A stretch of 64,000 nt of DNA from Paludibacteraceae bacterium (lineage in GTDB: Bacteria; Bacteroidota; Bacteroidia; Bacteroidales; Paludibacteraceae): positions 457,266-521,265 of the forward strand of contig JAFTOD010000005.1 of the NCBI GenBank assembly GCA_017451525.1. The letters are read 5' to 3'. Shown piece by piece: positions 44,148-51,904 of this stretch (its first letter is position 1; every line of letters begins with the position of its first letter). The notes beneath the pieces were generated by a model. That model worked only from the letters and a program-made list of their open reading frames with translations. It made no database searches and had not been told where the DNA came from. The position numbers and the translations under genes are program-made.

Positions 44148-44732
44148 TTATTTACGGATAATAGTTATACGTTCTTTTTCATCAATCTTGATGATGGATG
44201 AGGGTTGGTGAATGGTAGTGTCGTTTCTGCGAAAATGACATACATAGTCCACTGCATCAATAAGTTCAGGCATAATGTCTTGAAAAGTTCTTGCAGCAGG
44301 TTCTCCACTAAAGTTAGCTGATGTAGATACTATGGGGTGGCGCAGTTGCTCGCAAAGAGCTTTAGTAAAAGGCTCCGAGGTAATACGAATACCTACACTA
44401 CCATCTTCTGCCAATAGATTGCTCGCAAGGTTGCGAGCATTGGGGTAGATGATTGTCATAGGACGTTGTCCTTCTGTCGCTTCAAGGAGCATCCATGCTG
44501 TCTCTGGCATTTTTTCCATATATCCTTGCAGTTTACCTGCACCATCCAGAAGTACTAACATAGCCTTGCTATCCACACGCTTTTTTATTTCATACACGCG
44601 CGCGACAGCATCAGCGTTCGTTGCATCACAACCTATCCCCCATATAGTGTCAGTAGGGTAGAGTATTACTCCACCTTCACGAAGCACTTTGAGTGCACAT
44701 TGTATGTCTTGTTTTTCGTAGTGTATTTCCAT
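44148..44732 (-). CDS. tsaC: Threonylcarbamoyl-AMP synthase (TsaC/Sua5/YrdC family)
   Basis: A 194-aa enzyme that makes threonylcarbamoyl-AMP for the t6A37 modification of tRNAs reading ANN codons. Motifs: ILYPTDTIWGIGCDATN, KKRVDSKAMLVLL (KRxxxK), and the SxSAN-type STSANFSGEPAA. Its 5' end overlaps the degenerate 3' end of the upstream yfhO remnant. Confidence 0.95.
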   Translation of the reverse strand: MEIHYEKQDIQCALKVLREGGVILYPTDTIWGIGCDATNADAVARVYEIKKRVDSKAMLVLLDGAGKLQGYMEKMPETAWMLLEATEGQRPMTIIYPNARNLASNLLAEDGSVGIRITSEPFTKALCEQLRHPIVSTSANFSGEPAARTFQDIMPELIDAVDYVCHFRRNDTTIHQPSSIIKIDEKERITIIRK

Positions 44733-45496
44733 CTTTATTATCTTTTTTCCATAAAGGATATGCTAATCCAACAAGCGAGAGAAGAATGGATAGTATCATT
44801 ATACTTAAACTCCATTTATCTAATTGCAACGCATGTGGTTGGAACTCCATCACGAGTTGGTGATGACCCGCAGGAATAACCGCTGCGCATAAAGATATAA
44901 TAAGTCATCTGTGGGTGGAGATTAATACTCATAATACCGTAGAGCATTACGAGCGGAGCTCCAAGCCAATATTGCTTGCGGAATATGGCATAAAATCCAC
45001 CGATCACAGGCGCCAAGAATCCTAGTGCCATAGCTTTGGTGATATGCCCTGCTGGGATAATCAAGAAGAAGTAGGTCGAGAATCCTGTGGCTAAGCCACC
45101 AATAATGCTCAGCCAAGGATTGACCTTGAAACAACGAAGCATCAGGAAGAAACCGAAGAAATAGGCAAAGATAATGCCGATGGCTTCCCAACCGCCTTCC
45201 ATACCGAGGTGAGCGACTTTAGCCATACTATTGCGCATTTCGCCCGATGGCAGACTACCTGTGATTTGGTAGGTAGGCATACCGCCAAACATGGAGTTGG
45301 TCCACCATGTACGTGTACCATTTTCATCATAGAAAGCGCGTGCCTCTTGTGCAGCACCTTTCCAATTGTTCACATCACCTTGCACCAACACTTTGCCTTC
45401 TAATAAAGGCGCACAATAAATCATTGCTATCGCCACAAATGCCACAATTGCCACGGCATAGGGCAGCAGTTTCTTCCAATCTATTTTCATGTTCAT
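44677..45496 (-). pseudogene. YfhO-family membrane protein, internally deleted and frameshifted
   Basis: The first frame (starts at ATG 45496 or 45490, stop 44816) gives the YfhO N-terminus, ending LHPQMTYYIFM, then about 20 unrelated residues. In the next frame from about position 44894 the sequence reads AAVIPAGHHQLVMEFQPHAL, then a transmembrane helix and KKDNKD, the usual C-terminus of YfhO proteins. Full proteins exceed 800 aa, so several hundred residues including most membrane helices are missing. YfhO-type proteins are multi-spanning and linked to glycosylation of cell-wall or lipid polymers. A real deletion or an assembly error would both explain it. Promoter at 45521-45552. Confidence 0.75.
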
Positions 45497-45520
45497 ATCG
45501 TTTACATTATTTTCTGCCTG

Positions 45521-45552
45521 CAAAGGTAGTGATTTTTCTTGACATATGCAAA
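45521..45552 (-). promoter_or_regulatory. Promoter of the yfhO-tsaC-sugar transferase-xseB-omp-hflX group
   Basis: TTTG at 45549-45552 and TACCTTTG at 45521-45528 (minus), spaced 20 nt. It overlaps the ATG at 45523, so translation must start at 45496 or 45490. Confidence 0.75.
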
Positions 45553-45695
45553 TGTTGGGTAAACAAATACACTATTCGGATTACTGGCTCTTAAAGTTAC
45601 GAATCATTTACCTTATATATGATATAGTGGTGCTGAATACTCAGCGTTTTGGTGCTTTTGTGCTGGAAATTGGTGATTTTTCTGGTTAAGAAGAC

Positions 45696-46033
45696 GTATA
45701 TAGCATGTGGAAGTTGCTATATTATAAGCACTTCCAAGTGGTTGCGTTTTTTTTGAAAAAAAGTTTTTGGGCGCTGAATATTGTGCTGAAAGTTACCTGC
45801 AAGTTTCGGGACCACCATAGGAGATCTCTAGCACATCTGTGGGCTTTTTGTAGCTTTCTATAAACGTGTCTCTATAATAATGCTGCAAAAATCTTCGGCA
45901 CGGAAGGGGTTTTGTGCCGAAGGTTGGAGAATGTGGAGGGTAAAAAGGTATATATAGCACACGGGAAGTGTAGTATTTACTATCCTTCCTGCGTGAGTGT
46001 ATTTTTTTGAAAAAAAGTTTTTGTGTGCCGAAA
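45696..46033. repeat. Repeat-rich spacer: two hairpin units and one dispersed repeat
   Basis: Two imperfect direct copies (45696-45779 and 45948-46033) begin GTATATAGCA/GTATATATAGCA. Each has a GGAAG...CTTCC hairpin with different flanking arms, then T-rich DNA reading TTTTTTGAAAAAAAGTTTTTG, and ends GCTGAA/GCCGAA. Between them lies a copy of a dispersed repeat (45800-45922) ending in a 9-bp CTTCGGCAC/GTGCCGAAG hairpin. No gene is seen in 45,553-46,044. Confidence 0.8.
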
Positions 46034-46044
46034 CTCGCTTGCGA

Positions 46045-46278
46045 TTAATCGTTCAAGCCCATTGGGCGAGATAAGACGATTGTGCCGAAGGATGTATTTT
46101 TCATCCCCCCATCTCTTGCTGCTTTCCATATCGTACGCATGATACTCACTAAAATAGCTATAACCAATAATCCTCCACCATGTGACCATCCTGCTGCTGT
46201 AGTTATGGCGATATAAATTGCATACACAATCACGCAGATAATCACTGCGACGATCCTCATTTTTGTTTTGGATCTCAT
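46045..46278 (-). CDS. Small predicted membrane protein
   Basis: A 77-aa frame from ATG 46278 (an alternative is ATG 46260) has two hydrophobic segments (RIVAVIICVIVYAIYIAITT and LLVIAILVSIMRTIW). No family is recognised. It follows a DUF805 gene after 31 nt. The last residues (LSRPMGLND) are encoded by a dispersed hairpin repeat (46046-46075) also present in the tRNA-Ser module array. Confidence 0.5.
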   Translation of the reverse strand: MRSKTKMRIVAVIICVIVYAIYIAITTAAGWSHGGGLLVIAILVSIMRTIWKAARDGGMKNTSFGTIVLSRPMGLND

Positions 46279-46309
46279 ATAAATTTTGATTGCATATGTA
46301 TAAAACAAC

Positions 46310-46714
46310 TTATAAAATAGGATATTCTCCGTATTTATTATCATTCTGTTCTGATTCCTTAAGAAGTAATACCACTAAGATCAAACTTCCAATAGGAATC
46401 AGAACAAGTGCAAACCACCATCCATTTAACCCGATATCATGCAAACGTCGTATCGCAACGCAAACAGATGATAATAATAAGAGAATCTGACAAAGCGATA
46501 ATATAACCATCACGACTGCCAATAATGATTGAAAGATGCCATTATCAATAGAAGTTATTGCACTAATAGAGCAGGAAAAAACTACTAAAATTAGTGGTTG
46601 TACCAAATTAGTAAATAAAACATACCACCAATACTCAGAACGTGTTGCACGACCATTTGTTGTCATCATTTTCTCTAATAGACATGTTGAAATAGACTCG
46701 GTGAAGGACATCAT
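46310..46714 (-). CDS. DUF805 family membrane protein
   Basis: A 134-aa protein with the DUF805 hallmarks: NGRATRSEYWWYVLF near the start, IRRLHDIGLNGWWFALVLIP, and a final NKYGEYP. It has four hydrophobic helices. Function unknown; DUF805 genes are common in accessory regions. A copy of the structured RNA ends 108 nt upstream on the same strand. Confidence 0.9.
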   Translation of the reverse strand: MMSFTESISTCLLEKMMTTNGRATRSEYWWYVLFTNLVQPLILVVFSCSISAITSIDNGIFQSLLAVVMVILSLCQILLLLSSVCVAIRRLHDIGLNGWWFALVLIPIGSLILVVLLLKESEQNDNKYGEYPIL

Positions 46715-46821
46715 AATAATTAAAATTAAATATTCAGCCTACTCTTTTACGGATTTTCAGCATACTCCGTTGGTTAATTGTTTGATTTATTTTATATTAA
46801 TTAGATTGCTTATACTCATAT

Positions 46822-47033
46822 AAAAAGCGTGAACTTTCGTTCGCTTCATTTGAGTTATTGAGGTCTTCGACTACCTAAAGCATTCAAAATCTGCACAAAA
46901 GCCCACGCCAAAAGCGTGAGCGTTCATAGGCTGTGCTTGAATGCTTAATAGTCTTGAAAGTGTCGAAGTTTCAATAACTCAAGTTTGGCTTATAACGCTA
47001 TATTAAATATGTAGTGCATCGCCTTTACGATGC
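46822..47033 (-). ncRNA. Structured RNA, copy 2 (upstream of DUF805)
   Basis: This is the same fold as 7561-7780, read on the minus strand. P1 pairs 47028-47033 with 47016-47021. P2 pairs 46971-46982 with 46850-46861 (12 bp), P3 46962-46968 with 46865-46871, P4 46937-46946 with 46878-46887, P5 46932-46936 with 46893-46897, and P6 46915-46921 with 46901-46907. P6 needs a U-G pair that exists only in the minus-strand transcript. Loop blocks such as ACACTTTCAAGA, TTTAGGTAGTC and GAAGCGAACGAAAG are shared with copy 1, while the helix bases are different. No clear promoter precedes it; it may be transcribed from the sce7726 operon. Confidence 0.7.
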
Positions 47034-47098
47034 TGGTGATTAAATATTCTTTCTGGGTTGTGAGGTTATGTTTTGGGGTAATTGATACTATTCTTGTC

Positions 47099-47404
47099 TT
47101 AATCCATTTTCTCCTGTGATTTTTGTTGTTGATATGTGTTAGCTTGTTTTAGAAATTCTCCCATATAGTGGCTGAGATGTTGTATCGTTGTCTCTTGTTT
47201 CTGCTTATATTCATAATCTTCATCAGGTAATGATTCTAAGTTTGCTTTATAACTGCTTTCAATACCCATCATTGCTCTATCAATCTCCTGATTAGTAATA
47301 TTCACAGGAACAGAACTAAACAATGCTTCAATTAATTTTATAATATCTGGCAATGTCGCAGCAGTAATAGCTTTGTTGGTATTTATTTTATAGTAATCTG
47401 GCAT
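47099..47404 (-). CDS. Hypothetical protein, last gene of the sce7726/sce7725/RES operon
   Basis: A 101-aa mostly helical, charged protein (MPDYYKINTNKAITAATLPDI...FLKQANTYQQQKSQEKMD) with no recognised motif. It starts 28 nt after the RES gene on the same strand. A small partner, adaptor or antitoxin role for the RES protein is possible from position only. Confidence 0.6.
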   Translation of the reverse strand: MPDYYKINTNKAITAATLPDIIKLIEALFSSVPVNITNQEIDRAMMGIESSYKANLESLPDEDYEYKQKQETTIQHLSHYMGEFLKQANTYQQQKSQEKMD

Positions 47405-47432
47405 AAGGACAATCTATATTGTACTATCATTA

Positions 47433-48437
47433 TTACTCTTCTATGATTACTTTATTGATTCTATGGATTTGCACATCATCTTGACATTCAAAATTAGACG
47501 GATCAAATATTACATAATTTACTCCCGTGTCATATAATGAACTGCCGAATGCAATTCCTTTTGCATCTGCTACATATTTAATATATTCACAAATAAACTG
47601 AGTTGGTACATAATCAACAACAGAGTCATGCCTTCTCATAGGTCGAGATAAATCTTCACTGATTTCTTTGGCTATAAATTCACTTATAATACCACTTTGC
47701 ACTCCTGATTCTGAATAAATAGTATCAAAAGGACTACCATATTTAGTGAAGTCTACAATCTTAATATCATCTAATGCCTTAAAGACTCCAGTACTGACAT
47801 TATCCAAATAAACCGCTCTTATTTCATAGAATGTAGTCTCAACATTATTACTTAAGTATAAAAATGCTATGCCTTGCGGATTTGCTCGTCCTGCCGTTGC
47901 AACTTTTTGAGGTGGTGCAGACATTTCATCCTTTTTGAAAGGAATCTCACTATTTTTATCATTTATACGAGAACGATAAAGTATAGTATCTCTGTTTATG
48001 GTAGAGGCATGTACGGCAAATGCTTCGTTGTAGTAGGTCTCGTTTTTCCAATCCCGAATAGAAAGATAACGATATTTATTAATTAAATTATCTTTCAACA
48101 TATTCCAATCTCGCACAGCGTGTTTTATTTTGTCAGAATAATCAACCGAAGTATCAAGGGTCAATGCACTTTCCCTCTCTTTGAGAAGTGCATCAAAAAT
48201 TATACGACCATATTGTTCATTAAAGATATTCCAATCCCGCTGAATTTTACTATAAAAAGGCACACCTTCATTTGACTCTACAAATGACGATATGAAACTA
48301 TCGAAGGAATCAGACAAATCTACTGTATCTATAACTTTCGTTTCTTCGTTTGTCACATCACAAATGCCATCTACACCATTTTGACGGATATACAATATGA
48401 GGGATGGGTCATTAAAACATTTCTCGCATATTTTCAT
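47433..48437 (-). CDS. RES-domain protein with zinc-ribbon/HEPN-like N-terminus
   Basis: A 334-aa protein. An N-terminal Cys pair (CEKCFND) and helical region (about 1-150) resemble the HEPN/RES N-terminal domain. The C-terminal RES domain (about 165-330) has LYRSRI (Arg), AGRANPQGIAFLYLSNN, TTFYEIRA (Glu), YVPTQFICEYIK and FGSSLYD (Ser), the residues that name the family. RES domains of toxin-antitoxin systems degrade NAD+. Its start overlaps the sce7725-type stop (ATGA), so the two are coupled. No Xre-type antitoxin is adjacent, which argues for a role inside a larger system. Confidence 0.82.
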   Translation of the reverse strand: MKICEKCFNDPSLILYIRQNGVDGICDVTNEETKVIDTVDLSDSFDSFISSFVESNEGVPFYSKIQRDWNIFNEQYGRIIFDALLKERESALTLDTSVDYSDKIKHAVRDWNMLKDNLINKYRYLSIRDWKNETYYNEAFAVHASTINRDTILYRSRINDKNSEIPFKKDEMSAPPQKVATAGRANPQGIAFLYLSNNVETTFYEIRAVYLDNVSTGVFKALDDIKIVDFTKYGSPFDTIYSESGVQSGIISEFIAKEISEDLSRPMRRHDSVVDYVPTQFICEYIKYVADAKGIAFGSSLYDTGVNYVIFDPSNFECQDDVQIHRINKVIIEE

Positions 48438-49369
48438 GGTATCAATATCCGCTGAATTAATAACAAATGATGCAGAATGGATATCTTTTTTATCATTCCG
48501 AGTCCAGGGAAAGAAGTGTTTGCTAAATAATTGCGTAACATATCAATTGCAACACTATTTTCATGTTGGTGTTCATCAAAAAACTCTTTCGCTTTTTGTG
48601 CAGCCTCTGCAAATTTACCTTGTATGTTAGAATTATTATCTTTGTTAGAGTGAGAACAAAAATGCTTAACATAGATTTGGTCTTCTTCTTTCTGATATGT
48701 CAAGTGAATAGCAACGACTTTTGGTAATACTCCGCCCTCCTTGAATTCATTAGGAACAACAGTATAATCTGCGAAACCATTATAATTTTCTTCTTTGAAA
48801 TAAGCAAATTCTTCAGAGAATAATTCCTCATCTATTTTGCTGTAATCATCGTTAGCTGATTTAGCTTCAAAATTATCACTTAAAGTTATGATTTCTTTCT
48901 GTTCGTCTGCAACAACATGTCTTACTCTCCGACGAGGAGTATCTGTAACAACTTTAGAAACAGAATTATTGTGAATGAGTGTAATAATATCTTCTTCTGC
49001 ATCTGCTGTGGATTTGAGAAGAATCAATATTACATTGCGGTATTGTTTTTCTGCAATTTCTTCATGAATCTTAGCAATATTATTCTTTACAATAAATACA
49101 GGAGACCAAGCAGATTGATCAGGAAAATCTTGTTCAAGTGAAAAGTCTAACCATTTGCCTTTATGGTCTCCATTTTCAGGATTGATAATAATTCCATAAG
49201 GAATTCCTGCAGCCGTTAAAGTTGCAGCCGCTTTTTTTAAAGAGTTTTTGTTCTCTCTTACAGGCTCAATAATCGGAAAAACTTGTGATGCACTACCCTG
49301 CAATGACTCCGCAAAATCACGCAAAGCAAGCAACTCAAATTGTCGTCCTCTAAGATATGGATAATACAT
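48434..49369 (-). CDS. sce7725-like / T4 beta-protein family protein
   Basis: A 311-aa protein starting YYPYLRGRQFELLALRDFAE, followed by VFPIIEPVREN and YGIIINPENGDHKG. This is the pattern of the beta-protein (T4 beta-like) family that includes sce7725-type proteins, predicted to have a TIM-barrel-like fold. Function is not established. It lies 2 nt after the sce7726-type nuclease gene, the usual partner as I recall. Confidence 0.8.
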   Translation of the reverse strand: MYYPYLRGRQFELLALRDFAESLQGSASQVFPIIEPVRENKNSLKKAAATLTAAGIPYGIIINPENGDHKGKWLDFSLEQDFPDQSAWSPVFIVKNNIAKIHEEIAEKQYRNVILILLKSTADAEEDIITLIHNNSVSKVVTDTPRRRVRHVVADEQKEIITLSDNFEAKSANDDYSKIDEELFSEEFAYFKEENYNGFADYTVVPNEFKEGGVLPKVVAIHLTYQKEEDQIYVKHFCSHSNKDNNSNIQGKFAEAAQKAKEFFDEHQHENSVAIDMLRNYLANTSFPGLGMIKKISILHHLLLIQRILIP

Positions 49370-49371
49370 GA

Positions 49372-50250
49372 CTAGATGGTTATATTTGTTAATAATTTTG
49401 AGTAGAGAATATCATATTCTCTTGGCATAATATGCATGCTCAAGCACAACTGTCGCAAATACGATTCATATTCCTTCAAGTATTTCATATTACTTCGTCG
49501 CTCTTTCATTGTAGAAATAAAGAATTCATGTAATTTGCTTGCTGGAACATTTGCCATAAGTTCTTCGCATATTTCAAATGCAGTAAAAGCATTCATTTCT
49601 GGCAAAGAGTCATAATATAAACTAACTATTCTCTTATATTCTTCGGTTCGTAAACAGCGCATTAAAAGATAGGGATTAATATTTGTATTCTCTGTTGCAG
49701 GTTGTTTCTCTTCAAAATGTATGTGCCCCCTGTCAAGCGAATAAATAATAACTCCTACATTAGAATTAATATCTTTGTGATATTTTTCATAATATTGTTC
49801 ATGAACCACTAAATAGCAGAATTGGAACAATTCGTTGTAATCTATCATTTGTGTTTCTAATCGTTTAGGAGAATCATATTCCGTCTTGATTTCATACGCC
49901 CTACTGTTTCCATTGAATAGGACTAAATCTGCTATTGATTTGCCTACTCTAAATTCATTAAAGGCAACTGTCTGACTAGTGCCATGGTGTTTTATTAGAT
50001 TATTCAGTAAGGCATTTTTTACTATGTATTCATTGCGATAATTGCGCATTAGATAACGGAATGCATAGCAAAAATAATTTTTATAGTTGATGATATCTTG
50101 CCCTACAATTTGTTTATCATAAGTTTGTATCAATTCGTCAAATAATGTAAAATCATCACAGAAAATACTTTCGATATTTCGACGAGAGAATATAGAAGCA
50201 TACCTTACGCCTCTCCATTTATCCTGTTGCTCTTTATGACGAATTGACAT
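49372..50250 (-). CDS. sce7726-type PD-(D/E)XK nuclease-like protein
   Basis: A 292-aa protein with a restriction-nuclease-like core: EFRVGKSIADLVLFNG...AYEIKTEYDS, giving the acidic residue and the ExK pair of PD-(D/E)XK enzymes at about 130-150. The remainder is helical. ATG 50250 (MSIRHKEQQ) is used because the upstream in-frame ATG at 50271 overlaps the promoter -7 element (50269-50276). It is the first gene of a compact operon with the sce7725-like, RES and 101-aa genes. Confidence 0.8.
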   Translation of the reverse strand: MSIRHKEQQDKWRGVRYASIFSRRNIESIFCDDFTLFDELIQTYDKQIVGQDIINYKNYFCYAFRYLMRNYRNEYIVKNALLNNLIKHHGTSQTVAFNEFRVGKSIADLVLFNGNSRAYEIKTEYDSPKRLETQMIDYNELFQFCYLVVHEQYYEKYHKDINSNVGVIIYSLDRGHIHFEEKQPATENTNINPYLLMRCLRTEEYKRIVSLYYDSLPEMNAFTAFEICEELMANVPASKLHEFFISTMKERRSNMKYLKEYESYLRQLCLSMHIMPREYDILYSKLLTNITI

Positions 50251-50268
50251 AATTACAAAATTTGCATG

Positions 50269-50300
50269 CAAAGTTACGCTTATTTCTTGATTTATGCAAA
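50269..50300 (-). promoter_or_regulatory. Promoter of the sce7726/sce7725/RES operon
   Basis: TTTG at 50297-50300 and TAACTTTG at 50269-50276 (minus), spaced 20 nt, with a predicted leader of about 10-15 nt. Confidence 0.75.
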
Positions 50301-50340
50301 TAATTCTTTGATTTTTATGTGTTTTTCTGCAATTTTTATG

Positions 50341-50629
50341 CCAGCTTCACTAAATATGCACTTCGGGGTGGTTAGATCCCTACTTTTATCTTCCAATCCG
50401 CAGAGATACTACATTTTGCTGAATTATGCAAAACAAAACGCCAGAAGGCAATTTTTTGTGTAAGGTGTAAAGGCAAGCAGCAGAGCTATAGTTTAGAGGA
50501 CGGCAATGCCTATAGGACGCCGCAAGCGGCTATAGGTTATAGGCAAGAATACCGAATAGGATTCAGGGCTAAAAAACAAAGAAAAGTACGAGTGGCGCAC
50601 TCAAAAATGAGCGCGAAATGCACAAATAG
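50341..50629. other. Non-coding spacer between the nuclease operon and rnfA
   Basis: No credible gene. It contains short repeats of the CTATAGG/CCTATAG kind (about 50,488-50,545) with GCCGCAAGCGGC hairpin-like dyads, and no promoter that I can support. Confidence 0.5.
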
Positions 50630-50670
50630 CAACAAAAAAGCACCTACCTTAAGTAAGTGCTTTTTTGTTG
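50630..50670 (-). terminator. Terminator of the rnf operon
   Basis: CAACAAAAAAGCAC (50630-50643) pairs with 50657-50670, with further pairing in the loop. On the minus strand it ends in a T-run, 18 nt after the rnfA stop. Confidence 0.85.
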
Positions 50671-50688
50671 AAATATACATTTACGAGA

Positions 50689-51282
50689 TTATACCACGCC
50701 GCTGAAGCCCATGAATGCCATAGCCAAGAGGCCGGCGGTCAAAAGGGCGATAGGTGTACCTTGCATAGCTTTTGGCACTTTAGCCAATGCCAATTGCTCG
50801 CGCATACCTGCGAACAATACCAATGCCAACGCAAAACCAATAGCTGTTGCGATAGCAAACAACATACCTGTCAACAAACCTGGTTCTGCGCCCATAGGCA
50901 ACTTATATGTGCCGCTAGCTACCATGATAGCCACACCCAACAAACAGCAGTTTGTGGTGATCAATGGCAAGAATACACCCAATGCTTGGTACAAAGATGG
51001 AGAGATCTTCTTGAGGATAATCTCAATCATCTGCACGAGAGCAGCAATCACCAAGATAAACAAGATGGTTTGCAAGAAGCCCAAGCCCCATGCGTTCAAG
51101 AATTGTTGCAAGAGGTAGGTCACCAATGTTGCCAATGTCATGACAAACAACACGGCAGCACCCATACCCAGCGCAGTATTGATTTTCTTACTTACGCCCA
51201 AGAATGGACAGATACCCAAGAACTGACTCAATACGATATTATTCACGAATATCGCAGAGATAAATATCAAGAAATATACCAT
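50689..51282 (-). CDS. rnfA: Rnf complex subunit RnfA
   Basis: A 197-aa inner-membrane subunit with six helices, starting MVYFLIFISAIFVNNIVLSQ and containing LPLITTNCCLLGVAIM with the conserved Cys that helps bind an intramembrane iron-sulfur centre shared with RnfE. The Rnf complex couples ferredoxin:NAD+ electron transfer to Na+ or H+ pumping. It is the last gene of rseC-rnfBCDGEA. Confidence 0.96.
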   Translation of the reverse strand: MVYFLIFISAIFVNNIVLSQFLGICPFLGVSKKINTALGMGAAVLFVMTLATLVTYLLQQFLNAWGLGFLQTILFILVIAALVQMIEIILKKISPSLYQALGVFLPLITTNCCLLGVAIMVASGTYKLPMGAEPGLLTGMLFAIATAIGFALALVLFAGMREQLALAKVPKAMQGTPIALLTAGLLAMAFMGFSGVV

Positions 51283-51313
51283 AATTCTAATTTACAATTT
51301 GACGATTTACCAT

Positions 51314-51904
51314 TTACTTCTTCAAGAGTTTCTGTACCAATGCCATCAAGTAGCCCAATACGATGAAGGCGCCTGGTGCCAATACGAAGATGAGCATACC
51401 GTAAGTCTCGCTATAGAGGTTCAGTCCGAAGACGCAACCTGTACCCAGCAACTCACGCACTGCACCAATCAAAGTCAATGCCAGCGTAAAGCCAATACCC
51501 ATACCCAGACCGTCCAAAGCAGACAAGCCCACGGTGTTCTTAGCAGCAAACGCCTCTGCACGACCAAGTACGATACAGTTCACTACAATCAGCGGGATAA
51601 ACAAACCAAGTACCTCATAGATAGCAGGCAGATAGGCTTGCATCAAGAGTTGTACCATGGTCACGAAAGTAGCAATCACCACGATAAACGCAGGGATACG
51701 CACTTTATCAGGGATCAAATTCTTCAAGAGCGAAATCACCACATTCGAGCAGATAAGCACGAAAGTAGTAGCGAGTCCCATGGACATACCATTGATAGCA
51801 GAAGTGGTAGTCGCCAAGGTAGGACACATACCCAGCACGAGAGCAAACACAGGATTCTCGCGCAAGATACCATTAAGAACGGTGTTTAATGCTTTATTTT
51901 TCAT
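51314..51904 (-). CDS. rnfE: Rnf complex subunit RnfE
   Basis: A 196-aa homologue of RnfA with six helices. It has NPVFALVLGMCPTLA near the start and IPLIVVNCIVLGRAEAFA, with the conserved Cys. ATG 51904 overlaps the rnfG stop (ATGA) and fits the family start (MKNKALN); the longer frame inside rnfG is rejected. Confidence 0.96.
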   Translation of the reverse strand: MKNKALNTVLNGILRENPVFALVLGMCPTLATTTSAINGMSMGLATTFVLICSNVVISLLKNLIPDKVRIPAFIVVIATFVTMVQLLMQAYLPAIYEVLGLFIPLIVVNCIVLGRAEAFAAKNTVGLSALDGLGMGIGFTLALTLIGAVRELLGTGCVFGLNLYSETYGMLIFVLAPGAFIVLGYLMALVQKLLKK

